Under the pieces are notes generated by a model. It saw only the letters and a list, made by a program, of their open reading frames with translations. It did no database searches and was not told the origin of the DNA. From Algoriphagus antarcticus (GTDB lineage Bacteria > Bacteroidota > Bacteroidia > Cytophagales > Cyclobacteriaceae), in contig NZ_MSSW01000063.1 in NCBI RefSeq assembly GCF_002150685.1, positions 1-64,000 on the forward strand: a stretch of 64,000 nucleotides of DNA. Reading direction: 5' to 3'. Positions 7,576 through 15,464 of this stretch are shown piece by piece. The stretch's first letter is position 1. Each line of letters opens with the position of its first letter. Both the position numbers and the translations under genes were made by a program.

Positions 7576-8163
7576 CTAAATAAATATGCCACCACACCCA
7601 AGGGCAAGAAGCAAGGTAGGTGATAAAAGACCACAACCAGCAGCTTCTAATAAAGCTGTATCCCTGCAAGTATCTTCGCTATTGTCCAAATTAGCCTCAC
7701 ATGGCCCCATTCTGGCATTGTCAGATTTTGAATTCTTAAATGACATTAACATTTGGTTCAGCAAAGTATTAAATTCTTTTTGATTCAAATTATCAATTTC
7801 AGGATATTTTTTTCTAATCTCTTGACCTAAAGAAGCTGAATTATGAATTTTTTGATATATTTCTTCAGGATTTTCAAAATTATCAAAAATATATCCTTCA
7901 AATTCTTCTAAAGAATTAAAATCTGTAGCCCTAAGATTACGAACATCCAAATTTCCTTTTTTTAGTTCACGAGTTTCAAATACCCCATTCAATGAATTAA
8001 AATATTCTTTGGTTAAAGAATCATCTAATATTGATTGAATTATATTGTAATCCTTATTGATCTCTAATGAATCATCATTCGGGATAATTTCCGTTTGATC
8101 CAATTCACATGCGGAGGCAAAGTATGCTAAGCATACCACTGCCACTAGTTTTATTGTCTTCAT
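7576..8163 (-). CDS. lipoprotein with Gly/Cys-rich hydrophobic C-terminal tail
   Basis: No named family recognised. 195 aa with a lipoprotein signal ending at the lipobox FASAC (C19). The middle is charged, acidic and probably helical (residues 25-145). The last 45 residues change character: four cysteines (GPC, DTC, AGC, LGC) and a hydrophobic Gly-rich end, LLALGCGGIFI. Such tails resemble bacteriocin-type or Cys-paired secreted segments in Bacteroidota hypotheticals. It has its own TTTG-N20-TATGTTTA promoter, which is conserved in front of module B. A toxin or signal precursor is possible; function unknown. Confidence 0.65.
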   Translation of the reverse strand: MKTIKLVAVVCLAYFASACELDQTEIIPNDDSLEINKDYNIIQSILDDSLTKEYFNSLNGVFETRELKKGNLDVRNLRATDFNSLEEFEGYIFDNFENPEEIYQKIHNSASLGQEIRKKYPEIDNLNQKEFNTLLNQMLMSFKNSKSDNARMGPCEANLDNSEDTCRDTALLEAAGCGLLSPTLLLALGCGGIFI

Positions 8164-8232
8164 TTTTTCTTAAAAACTTTAGAGTTGTTAATTGATTAAA
8201 AAGTCTTCAGCGCCTTGAACTTGAACTTGAAC

Positions 8233-8264
8233 TAAACATACCCCCACCAATTTATAAATCCAAA
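8233..8264 (-). promoter_or_regulatory. promoter of cargo module C
   Basis: Minus strand TTTG (8264-8261), 20 nt, TATGTTTA (8240-8233), against the Bacteroidota consensus TTTG/TAnnTTTG. It lies about 70 nt before the lipoprotein start and is conserved in the module B copy. Confidence 0.7.
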
Positions 8265-8435
8265 TTTTAGTGGAGAAATGTTTGTAAGATTTAGTTAACA
8301 AGCTGATAATCAGCTATTATATTTTTAGTTCACAGTAAAATACTATTCATAACCTGTTATAATTCAATTAATTAGCCGAATACAGAAAGCTGATTTCAAA
8401 CTGCAGAGATTTACGTTTGAAAAGCCAGAAACAAG

Positions 8436-8518
8436 AAAATCCCCGAGGAATTCGGGGATTTTTGGATAATCAAACTCTCCAAGGGTTAACCCCGAAAGCT
8501 ATCGCGGGCCTTGGAGAG
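8436..8518 (-). terminator. terminator pair T3 after htpG fragment 2
   Basis: Hairpins CTCTCCAAGG...CCTTGGAGAG (8475-8518) and AATCCCCGA...TCGGGGATT with a T-run (8436-8463) on the minus strand. Nearly identical to T2. Confidence 0.85.
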
Positions 8519-8534
8519 TAGTAGCTATTACTTT

Positions 8535-8632
8535 TTACAGCCACTCCACACTTCTCTTCACAAAAGCAGGTAAGTTCTTATGTGTCAGCAAGCCTTGGGA
8601 AAGTAAGGCTAGATCGAAGGACTGCTAAGAAT
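8535..8632 (-). pseudogene. htpG 3'-end fragment 2 (last ~31 codons, decayed)
   Basis: Minus-strand translation keeps QSFDLALLSQGLL and FVKRSVEWL up to the stop but carries several non-conservative changes (G to H, T to P, L to W), so it is the most decayed copy. Homology ends just before the 8687 gene stop. Confidence 0.88.
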
Positions 8633-8686
8633 TTTTGGTTTTTTTGATAATTATATGTGCATGCAAAATATTAATACAATAACATT

Positions 8687-9730
8687 TTATTCATATGATA
8701 GCAATTCAATGACGTAATTGTATTCATCTTCACCTTCTTTTCTTACTATCCTTGCAACCTCATTTGGACCTTCACTCCATAACTTACATAATATATTAAC
8801 ATCATACTTCTCAAAATATTTTCCAACTATCTTATAATCTTCATTCAATAGCAACATAAAAGAATATCTATTACTTAAATCAACATTTCCTCTTTCCACC
8901 TCAGCAATACCGGTTTCTCCCTTAATTAAAATTTTGTCATTAAGTTTATAAACACCGGTAACAATACTAGAATTCAAAGAAATTTGAATTGCTTTTTGTA
9001 TTTCAGTGTTTATCAAATCTACTGGATTTCCATCAAATTTATTAAAAACAATAGATTCATCATTCAGAAGCTTTACTTTAATATCATTAATATTTTTAGT
9101 ATTAACTTGAAAGACATTAAGACTTGTTGATGAAAGAAATATCATCGTATCATTGAAGAGACTAATGCCGCCAGCACAAACATTCAAGTTAGCTAATACT
9201 TGCTCATTTTCAGCATTACCTAAACTTTCTATAATCTTATTGGATGTTTTGTCATAAATTTGAATAAAAGGTTTTGAAGGCAAGGGGCTGATATATGTAT
9301 ATATATAATTTTTATCAACAACAAAATCTTTTACAGCATGATCGAAACCATTATATTCATTAATTGGCTCATCTAAATTATTATATTCAATCATTTTCAA
9401 AAGATCTTTATCCCAAATTATATATCCATCTTTGTAGGATTTAATTATATGTGGCGAGTAAACTTCTTTTTCACCTTGTCCAAAATTTGAAATGAAATTT
9501 AGCTGCTCTCCAGATGAAGAATAATGTACAATTTCTCTGGTCTCCGTTATGCCTACAAATGTACCATCCTTTAACATAGAAAAAGAGATGATAGGAGATA
9601 TAGGATTTAAATTTTCACGAAGTATAATCTCTGTTTTTTTAAAATCGATAGTACTTATATTTGAATTTTTAAAATTGCAACTATAAATAATAGGTAAGAT
9701 CAAAATAATTAAGGTATTTCTTAAAGTCAT
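8687..9730 (-). CDS. lipoprotein, probable 6-bladed beta-propeller
   Basis: Secreted lipoprotein of 347 aa with lipobox IIYSC (C18). The body consists of repeating beta-rich segments with aromatic and Gly/Asp turns (for example IVHYSSSGEQL, IIWDKDLLKMIEYN, IQIYDKTSNKII), which resembles the TolB-like/6-bladed propeller lipoproteins that accompany NVEALA peptides in Bacteroidota. Function of that family is unknown; a binding or sensing role on the cell surface is plausible. It lies 50 nt downstream of the Cys-rich peptide gene and ends in htpG fragment 2, whose terminator it presumably uses. Base composition is visibly more AT-rich than neighbouring housekeeping genes. Confidence 0.65.
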   Translation of the reverse strand: MTLRNTLIILILPIIYSCNFKNSNISTIDFKKTEIILRENLNPISPIISFSMLKDGTFVGITETREIVHYSSSGEQLNFISNFGQGEKEVYSPHIIKSYKDGYIIWDKDLLKMIEYNNLDEPINEYNGFDHAVKDFVVDKNYIYTYISPLPSKPFIQIYDKTSNKIIESLGNAENEQVLANLNVCAGGISLFNDTMIFLSSTSLNVFQVNTKNINDIKVKLLNDESIVFNKFDGNPVDLINTEIQKAIQISLNSSIVTGVYKLNDKILIKGETGIAEVERGNVDLSNRYSFMLLLNEDYKIVGKYFEKYDVNILCKLWSEGPNEVARIVRKEGEDEYNYVIELLSYE

Positions 9731-9780
9731 AATAAATAGGCCCGATTATAGATCTAATCGAGCTTGAATTTTTTAAATAT

Positions 9781-10017
9781 TTAAACGGGTTGTGTTTGTT
9801 TTTCACATTTGAATTCCCCACCTGTAGTACAAGTAATACTTATAGTTGGATCTGACCAAGGCCAAAATCCAGCGGTAACTTCATAGGTAACATCCCAATA
9901 AGGGCAATATACATTTGCCAACCCGCCTGGTTGACATTCATTAAGAGCATTCGCATCCAGACTACTGCCAATACTAAATAAAATTGTTAAAATAAAACTG
10001 TACGCTACTTTCTTCAT
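9781..10017 (-). CDS. secreted Cys-rich peptide, NVEALA-like
   Basis: 78 aa: a signal peptide (residues 1 to about 24, ending in the motif DANALNE) and a mature part of about 50 aa with four cysteines (C28, C38, C63, C71) and several tryptophans. The NVEALA family of Bacteroidota small secreted proteins has this architecture, with a conserved NxEALA-like signal end, and is typically encoded beside 6-bladed propeller lipoproteins, as here. No molecular function is known for the family. It is driven by a good promoter at 10075-10105. The four cysteines suggest two disulfides after export. Confidence 0.65.
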   Translation of the reverse strand: MKKVAYSFILTILFSIGSSLDANALNECQPGGLANVYCPYWDVTYEVTAGFWPWSDPTISITCTTGGEFKCEKQTQPV

Positions 10018-10074
10018 TTTTAGAAATTTTAATTAAAAGAATGATTTAAAAGTCCTCGTTTCCTTGAACTTGAA

Positions 10075-10105
10075 CAAACATACTCCCCCCAATTTATAAA
10101 TCCAA
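10075..10105 (-). promoter_or_regulatory. promoter of cargo module B
   Basis: Minus strand TTG (10105-10103), 20 nt, TATGTTTG (10082-10075); the -7 box fits TAnnTTTG perfectly. About 60 nt before the Cys-rich peptide start. Confidence 0.75.
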
Positions 10106-10276
10106 TTGATAGTTTGAGGAATTTTAGACAATTTAGTTAAGCGCTTGTTAATCAGCTATTAAATTTTTGGTTCACGATATAATGCTATTCATAACCTATT
10201 ATAATTCAATTACTTAATCGAATACAAAAATCTAAATGCATACTGCAGAGATTTACGTTTGAAAACCCAGAAACAA

Positions 10277-10360
10277 AAAAATCCCCGAGGTTTTCGGGGA
10301 TTTTTGGATAATCAAACTCTCCAAGGGTTAGCCCCGATAGCTATCGCGGGCCTTGGAGAG
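10277..10360 (-). terminator. terminator pair T2 after htpG fragment 3
   Basis: Hairpin CTCTCCAAGG...CCTTGGAGAG (10317-10360) enclosing the palindrome CGATAGCTATCG, then AATCCCCGA...TCGGGGATT with T-run (10277-10305), both read on the minus strand. Confidence 0.88.
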
Positions 10361-10376
10361 TAGTAGCTATTACTTT

Positions 10377-10838
10377 TTACAGCAATTCCACACTTCTCTT
10401 CACAAAAGCTGTCAGGTCTTTACCTGTAAGCAAGCCTTGGGAAAGTAATGCTAGATCGAAAGACTGCTTAGCAATCTTGATCTTTTCTTCTTCAGTTGCT
10501 GCTTTCAGGACTTTGTCCACCGCAGGGTGATTTCCGTTGATCGCTACTTTGTAAGCGTCAGGAAGTGAGCCGTAAAAGCCCATTCCTCCGCCGCCAGTAG
10601 CAGCCATTTCCTTCATTCTGCGCATGAATTCCTCCATAGTGATCGTCACCGGAAGCTCTTCAGGACTCAAGCCTTCCACTTCTACTGTGTACGTTTTGTT
10701 GTTGATCGCTTTATTGAAGATTTCCTTCACTTCCTTGCTTTGACTCTTCAGTCAGTAAGTTAGCGTAAGTCTCATCCTTCTGGATTAGTTTCTCAGCTAC
10801 ATCTGAATATACACGCTTCAGCTGGGTTTTCTCCATTT
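10377..10838 (-). pseudogene. htpG 3'-end fragment 3 (last ~154 codons, frameshifted)
   Basis: The last 110 or so residues match the intact HtpG C-terminus almost without amino-acid change while many synonymous positions differ, so this sequence was under selection as a working htpG until recently. Further upstream the homology continues (MEKTQLKRV, VAEKLIQKDETYANLLTE) but one extra base near 10738 breaks the frame. Homology ends at about 10838. A 117-codon frame is open here but has no N-terminal Hsp90 domain, so I call it a pseudogene rather than a protein. Confidence 0.9.
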
Positions 10839-10881
10839 TGAATAAAACCACTTTTGCATAAATCAAAGTACTCCTTGTCCC

Positions 10882-12063
10882 TCACTCCTTTTGGACAACA
10901 AATTGCTTTTTTGATTTCATCATGGATAGAATGACTTGACGATACACCTCATATACTGGCATTACCGTCTCAAGATGTACCCGCTCGTCAGTAGCATGTA
11001 TTTGATCATAACTGACTCCAAAACCACTTAGAGCTGGAATGCCTCTGGACGCTAAAAAATTACCGATGTTGGATGGGCCACTTACAGAGGGGACTATATT
11101 TTTCTGAAATACTCTTTGGGCAATTTCCAAAAAAAGCTGGACGAACTCACTTTCAACTGGCAAATGGAATGCCGGCCAGCTCTCCCTATATTTTATTTGT
11201 GGCGGTTTAATTCCATCAACTAATCTATTGTTATAGATAATCGACTCAATCCATCTCTCTGCAACTTCCTTATTCACATTAGGTGTAAGCCGGAAATCAA
11301 GTTTACAACTGCATCGGTCAGGCACCAGATTATATCCATCCCCTCCATTTACTTCTGTGATAGTCACTTTGGGTCCCATTCCGAAAGAAGTATTATTTTC
11401 TTTAGGCAAAGATTTCTCTTTAATTGACTGAATAATCTTAGCCATCTCAGAAATAGCATTTATACCTGTTTTGCTACTCGACCCGGAATGCGCAGAAGCC
11501 CCATAAACAGTTATTTCTGCACGTAAAAACCCTCTTGAACCAATAATCAATTTGTCGTTGCCTGGGTAGCCGATTAGAACAGCATCAGGCTTGATTGGAC
11601 TTTGGTCTAAAAAACTCCGGATACCCTGGAAATTCCCGGTGTGTTCATCTGCATCAAATACGAAAAATAGATCTCCAGCAAGAAGTGATTTGTTTTTCTG
11701 AAAATAGTCTGCCAGGTGACTAAAAATGGAAACTGCCACTTTTGAATCAGCTGATCCTCTTCCATAAAGATATTCGTCCTTCTCTATGCCTGATGTAGGC
11801 GAATAGATCCATTGACCTTCATCCCCAAAAGGCGCAGTATCTAGGCAGGAATTTAAACAAATAGCAGGCCCAGGGATGTCACTATGAATATGTAGATAAA
11901 ACCCGACTTTGAGATCCTCTCTATCCAAAAGCGGGATAACGGCTATTTCTCTTTTCTCAAACCATTTCTCCAGATAGTTTTGAATTTTTTCTACAGAATC
12001 TATCCCAGCCCTGGATGGTATTTTAACCAGTTCAGATGTTAACTTAATAATTTCCTCTCTCAT
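10882..12063 (-). CDS. M20-family metallopeptidase-like protein with altered metal site
   Basis: Amidohydrolase/peptidase of the ArgE/DapE/CPG2 (M20) fold, 393 aa, with the usual lid domain (about 180-300). The catalytic landmarks are there but changed: the HxD zinc motif reads CLD (C73, D75), GRGSAD keeps D106, the EE pair reads EH (E140, H141) in DADEHTG, and the GEP ligand position is Y166. The C-terminal histidine is kept (H356, QIHATDE). It may use a different metal set or a different substrate. Its ATG overlaps the stop of the DUF4062-like gene (ATGA), so the two form one operon. The 3' end runs into htpG fragment 3. Confidence 0.8.
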   Translation of the reverse strand: MREEIIKLTSELVKIPSRAGIDSVEKIQNYLEKWFEKREIAVIPLLDREDLKVGFYLHIHSDIPGPAICLNSCLDTAPFGDEGQWIYSPTSGIEKDEYLYGRGSADSKVAVSIFSHLADYFQKNKSLLAGDLFFVFDADEHTGNFQGIRSFLDQSPIKPDAVLIGYPGNDKLIIGSRGFLRAEITVYGASAHSGSSSKTGINAISEMAKIIQSIKEKSLPKENNTSFGMGPKVTITEVNGGDGYNLVPDRCSCKLDFRLTPNVNKEVAERWIESIIYNNRLVDGIKPPQIKYRESWPAFHLPVESEFVQLFLEIAQRVFQKNIVPSVSGPSNIGNFLASRGIPALSGFGVSYDQIHATDERVHLETVMPVYEVYRQVILSMMKSKKQFVVQKE

Positions 12064-13169
12064 ATGTTTGCCTCTGCTTCGGGATTACCCGATTTACGGG
12101 AACCATTCAAGCAATTAAGTGAATCAACGGCTTTCAAAGTTTCAATTTTTTGGCTCCAGCCGTATAGGTCTTTTACAAATCTACGTAATCCATCCACATC
12201 GTCTTTTCCTGTAAATAAAATCCCCGAATTATATTCTCCAACTCCAAGAAGTGAAGGTAGCAAAACCAAAGCTTCGCGTTCATTTCCAAGTATAAACGTC
12301 TCAAACTGCCTCTTATAATCATCGAAAACGCCAAGGTGAATAGTTTTTTGACCGTATTGCCGATCATCGGGATCTCTTGTCTTCAATAACTCAATTAAGT
12401 GATCTTTTAGCATTTGATGATGTGGAGGCCCGAAGAGTACTCTATGGTGCACCATTACTGGAAATTGTTTAAGTTTATCCTCTATGGCAGTCAGGTATAT
12501 CTGATCTCGCGTACGGGATCCAGTCATATATAAATGCTCTTTCGCTTCAAGAATTATTCGCTGATTATGATTCAGCAGATCTGTGGCAGATCTGACCATA
12601 GTGTAAGTTCTGCCTCCCAGTTCGCCTGTATTGTCAAGAAGATATTTAAGCAGATGATTCCTTACTTTATTTTCAAACTCATTTCTTGTAGCGTATTCTC
12701 CAGATAGAGCTACCGCCATGAGCTTCTTTTTATATTCCAAAACCTTTACTTTCTGCTCTTCCTCGTTGCTGTTTTTACATTTATATGGCTTGGTATTGAA
12801 ATACACCAACGTTTGAGGACGATTTCCACCACTTGCTTTCCATGAATTATATGCCCGATTTAATTCATGCTCAGTTCCAGAATCTGCATCTTTCACGGGT
12901 GTGCCAAATCTTTTCCAAAAGATACCAACCATGATGTCACAGTTGTCGATTTGTAAGTTTTTGTCAATCTGCCCCTGTAAGCCCTCGATGTGAAACCCGG
13001 GATAGGCATCTACCTCCCAGCGCCAAACCTGAATAGCTAATCCAAATTGAGCCAAAAAAATACTGTTTAAATCCGCTACGATTTCACCTATTTTATTACG
13101 TTCCCACGGTACATCTCCCGGTGAAACAACAATTAGATTCAAATATTTAACTGCTAAGGAATAAGTCAT
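12060..13169 (-). CDS. DUF4062-like N-terminal domain protein with PLD-like C-terminal region
   Basis: The N-terminal 150 residues carry hallmarks of the DUF4062/TIR-like domain found on STAND and other conflict-related proteins: VVSPGDVPWERNKIG, a WE motif, DIMVGIFWKRFGTPV and SGTEHELNRAY. The C-terminal part (about 200-345) has alternating beta/alpha segments (HLYMTGSRTRDQIYL, VLFGPPHHQ, EALVLLPSLLGVGEY) that recall PLD-like folds, without a clear HKD motif. The frame extends to a TTG at 13211, but the ATG at 13169 (MTYSLAVKY) is more credible, giving 369 aa. It is translationally coupled to the M20 gene. A defence or stress-sensing role is a guess from domain type. Confidence 0.65.
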   Translation of the reverse strand: MTYSLAVKYLNLIVVSPGDVPWERNKIGEIVADLNSIFLAQFGLAIQVWRWEVDAYPGFHIEGLQGQIDKNLQIDNCDIMVGIFWKRFGTPVKDADSGTEHELNRAYNSWKASGGNRPQTLVYFNTKPYKCKNSNEEEQKVKVLEYKKKLMAVALSGEYATRNEFENKVRNHLLKYLLDNTGELGGRTYTMVRSATDLLNHNQRIILEAKEHLYMTGSRTRDQIYLTAIEDKLKQFPVMVHHRVLFGPPHHQMLKDHLIELLKTRDPDDRQYGQKTIHLGVFDDYKRQFETFILGNEREALVLLPSLLGVGEYNSGILFTGKDDVDGLRRFVKDLYGWSQKIETLKAVDSLNCLNGSRKSGNPEAEANI

Positions 13170-13318
13170 GATAAGTATTGTTTTGGCAGATATAGTCGAA
13201 ACTTGTTTCAAATTAGAACTACTGCATTTCTATTCAATATTTATCAAAAAATAAGTAAATGCAACTGGGCAGAGATTTTAATAACACATATTCTCGGAAA
13301 AAATAGATGAAACAAGAA

Positions 13319-13390
13319 AATCCCCAATATGATCTGGGGATTATGGTGCTGAATAAACCTTTGATCCCGAAAATTTCGAGATCAAAGGTT
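13319..13390 (-). terminator. htpG: terminator pair T1 after intact htpG
   Basis: Hairpins AACCTTTGATC...GATCAAAGGTT (13356-13390) and AATCCCCA...TGGGGATT followed by TTTTCTTG (13319-13342) on the minus strand. Same two-hairpin design as T2-T4. Confidence 0.85.
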
Positions 13391-13400
13391 ATTAATGCTC

Positions 13401-15287
13401 TTAAAGCAACTCCACACTTCTTTTTACAAAAGCAGTCAGGTCTTTGCCTGTAAGCAAGCCTTGAGAAAGTAGCGCTAGATCAAAGGACTGCTTAGCAATC
13501 TTGATCTTTTCTTCTTCGGTAGCTGCTTTAAGCACTTTGTCCACCGCAGGGTGATTTCCGTTGATGGCTACTTTATAAGCATCAGGAAGGGAACCGTAGA
13601 AGCCCATTCCTCCGCCACCGGTAGCAGCCATTTCCTTCATTCTGCGCATGAATTCCTCCATAGTGATCGTCACCGGAAGCTCTTCAGGACTTAAACCTTC
13701 CACCTGAACAGTGTAAGTCTTATTGTTGATCGCCTTATCGAAAATATCCTTCACTTCCTTACTCTGATCTTCCGTAAGAAGATTCGCGTAAGTCTCATCC
13801 TTCTGGATCAGCTTCTCAGCTACATCAGCATCCACTCGCTTCAGCTGTGTTTTCTCCAGCTTGGATTCCAAGTTTTGGATAAAGTGACTATCAATCGGAG
13901 AATCCATCACCAAGACATCATAGCCCTTGTTGTTAGCAGACTGGATAAAACTATCCTGCTTGTCTAGATCAGTCGCATATAAGATGACAGCTTGGTCATT
14001 CTTATCTGTCTGATTTGCTTTTATTTTGGACTGATATTCTTCGATGGTGAAAAATTCTCCATTTGTGTTTTTAAGCAAAGCGAAGTCTTTTCCTTTCTCG
14101 TAGAATTTCTCCTCAGAAATCATTCCGTATTTCACGAAAAGTCCGATATCACCCCACTTCTGCTCGTAAGCCTTTCTGTCTTTCTTATAAAGCTCAGCCA
14201 GTTTATCCGCTACTTTCTTGGTGATGTAGCTATTGATTTTCTTCACGCTACTGTCAGCTTGCAAGAAACTTCTGGACACGTTCAGAGGAATGTCTGGAGA
14301 ATCAATCACTCCATGAAGCAACATCAAGAACTCAGGAACGATGTCTTTTACCTCGTCAGTGATAAATACCTGACGGCTGAAAAGCTTGATCTTATTTCTC
14401 TGAAGTTCAAATTCGTTTTTCACTTTCGGGAAATACAAAACACCCGTCAAGTTGAACGGATAATCCACGTTCAGGTGAATCCAGAAAAGTGGATCCTCAG
14501 ACATTGGATAAAGTTCCTTGTAGAACTTCAGATAATCTTCATCTGTCAGATCACCAGGAGATTTTGTCCAGATCGGAGCAGTCGTGTTAACGAAATTGTC
14601 AACTTCTACTGACTTCCATTTCTTCTCGCCTTTGTCATCTTCTCCATCTTCTACAGATTCGGTTTTTGTGCCAAATTTGATAGGTACTGGAAGGAACTTC
14701 GCGTATTTGTCAAGGATTCCCTGAAGCTTCCATTTGTCCAAAAACTCTTCAGAATCTTTGTTGATATGAAGGATAATGTCCGTTCCGCGCTGTTTTCTTT
14801 TTCCTTTGGAGATTTCAAAGGAAGTAGAACCGTCACAGGTCCATTTTGCAGCTTCCGCTCCTTCTTGGTAGGAAAGTGTATGAATCTCCACTTTGTCAGA
14901 GACCATGAACGCAGAATAGAAACCCAAACCAAACTTACCGATGATCTCATTGGCATCTTTGGCGTCTTTGAATTTCTCAACAAACTCTTCAGCTCCTGAG
15001 AAAGCGACTTGGTTGATGTACTTTTTAATCTCCTCAGCAGTCATCCCAAGACCGCTGTCAGTGATAGTAATGGTTTTCTTTTTCTCATCGAAACTTACTT
15101 CCACCTTGGTGTCACCAAGTTCGCCAGTGTACTGACCTAATGTCGCTAAACGCTTGATTTTTTGAGTCGCATCGACGGCGTTAGAAACGAGTTCTCTTAG
15201 AAAAATCTCGTTATCAGAATAGAGAAACTTCTTGATAATCGGGAAAATGTTCTCGGTATGGATCGAGATCGTGCCTTTTTCCTGCAT
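13401..15287 (-). CDS. htpG: molecular chaperone HtpG (Hsp90)
   Basis: Full-length bacterial Hsp90, 628 aa, cytoplasmic ATP-dependent chaperone. The GHKL ATPase motifs are intact: ELVSNAVDA, DSGLGMT and GKFGLGFYSAF in the first 130 residues, followed by middle and C-terminal dimerisation domains ending FVKRSVELL. It is the only complete copy; three 3'-end fragments lie downstream with intervening cargo. It is probably monocistronic, with two hairpin terminators after the stop. No clear TTTG/TAnnTTTG promoter was found in the 177-nt spacer to ccmB, which might reflect heat-shock control. Confidence 0.97.
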   Translation of the reverse strand: MQEKGTISIHTENIFPIIKKFLYSDNEIFLRELVSNAVDATQKIKRLATLGQYTGELGDTKVEVSFDEKKKTITITDSGLGMTAEEIKKYINQVAFSGAEEFVEKFKDAKDANEIIGKFGLGFYSAFMVSDKVEIHTLSYQEGAEAAKWTCDGSTSFEISKGKRKQRGTDIILHINKDSEEFLDKWKLQGILDKYAKFLPVPIKFGTKTESVEDGEDDKGEKKWKSVEVDNFVNTTAPIWTKSPGDLTDEDYLKFYKELYPMSEDPLFWIHLNVDYPFNLTGVLYFPKVKNEFELQRNKIKLFSRQVFITDEVKDIVPEFLMLLHGVIDSPDIPLNVSRSFLQADSSVKKINSYITKKVADKLAELYKKDRKAYEQKWGDIGLFVKYGMISEEKFYEKGKDFALLKNTNGEFFTIEEYQSKIKANQTDKNDQAVILYATDLDKQDSFIQSANNKGYDVLVMDSPIDSHFIQNLESKLEKTQLKRVDADVAEKLIQKDETYANLLTEDQSKEVKDIFDKAINNKTYTVQVEGLSPEELPVTITMEEFMRRMKEMAATGGGGMGFYGSLPDAYKVAINGNHPAVDKVLKAATEEEKIKIAKQSFDLALLSQGLLTGKDLTAFVKRSVELL

Positions 15288-15428
15288 GGCTATAAATTAG
15301 TTTAGTTAAACACAATGTTTGTCGGGCACAGAATTGCAACTGTTGTTCCAAAGGAGTTTTGGTGTCAATTTGGCAGGGAAACAAATTCTAAAATTTAAAT
15401 TATGAAGTCTGAAAATTCACCCTTTCAT

Positions 15429-15456
15429 ACTTAATACCTCAAACTTCTGACTTACT
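15429..15456 (+). repeat. heptamer array before ccmB
   Basis: Four 7-bp units ACTTAAT, ACCTCAA, ACTTCTG, ACTTACT. In reverse complement they read NNNAAGT/NNNAGGT, the cysD-associated family. Nine nt separate it from the ccmB ATG. Confidence 0.6.
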
Positions 15457-15464
15457 TTTGGGTC

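Larger units (their letters stand above)
8200..8632 (-). repeat. direct repeat copy C (promoter region + terminators + htpG 3' end)
   Basis: Clearly homologous over its length to 10050-10474, including the promoter, an AT-rich leader, both terminator hairpins and the htpG 3' end. It begins next to a TTGAAC hexamer run at 8216-8233. Confidence 0.85.
10050..10474 (-). repeat. direct repeat copy B (promoter region + terminators + htpG 3' end)
   Basis: Homologous to 8200-8632 over promoter, leader, terminators and htpG coding end. It marks the boundary of cargo module B. Confidence 0.85.

Noticed and set aside
10377..10730. 117-aa open frame as a stand-alone protein
   Set aside because: It is the C-terminal end of HtpG, with a frameshift and no N-terminal domain or start signal; annotated as an htpG fragment.
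7133..13390. Integrative element with classical att sites at htpG
   Set aside because: No integrase, relaxase or transposase gene is present and the repeated segments differ in length, so homologous recombination explains it better than site-specific integration.
13992..14612. 206-codon plus-strand frame inside htpG
   Set aside because: Antisense shadow of htpG with no family features.
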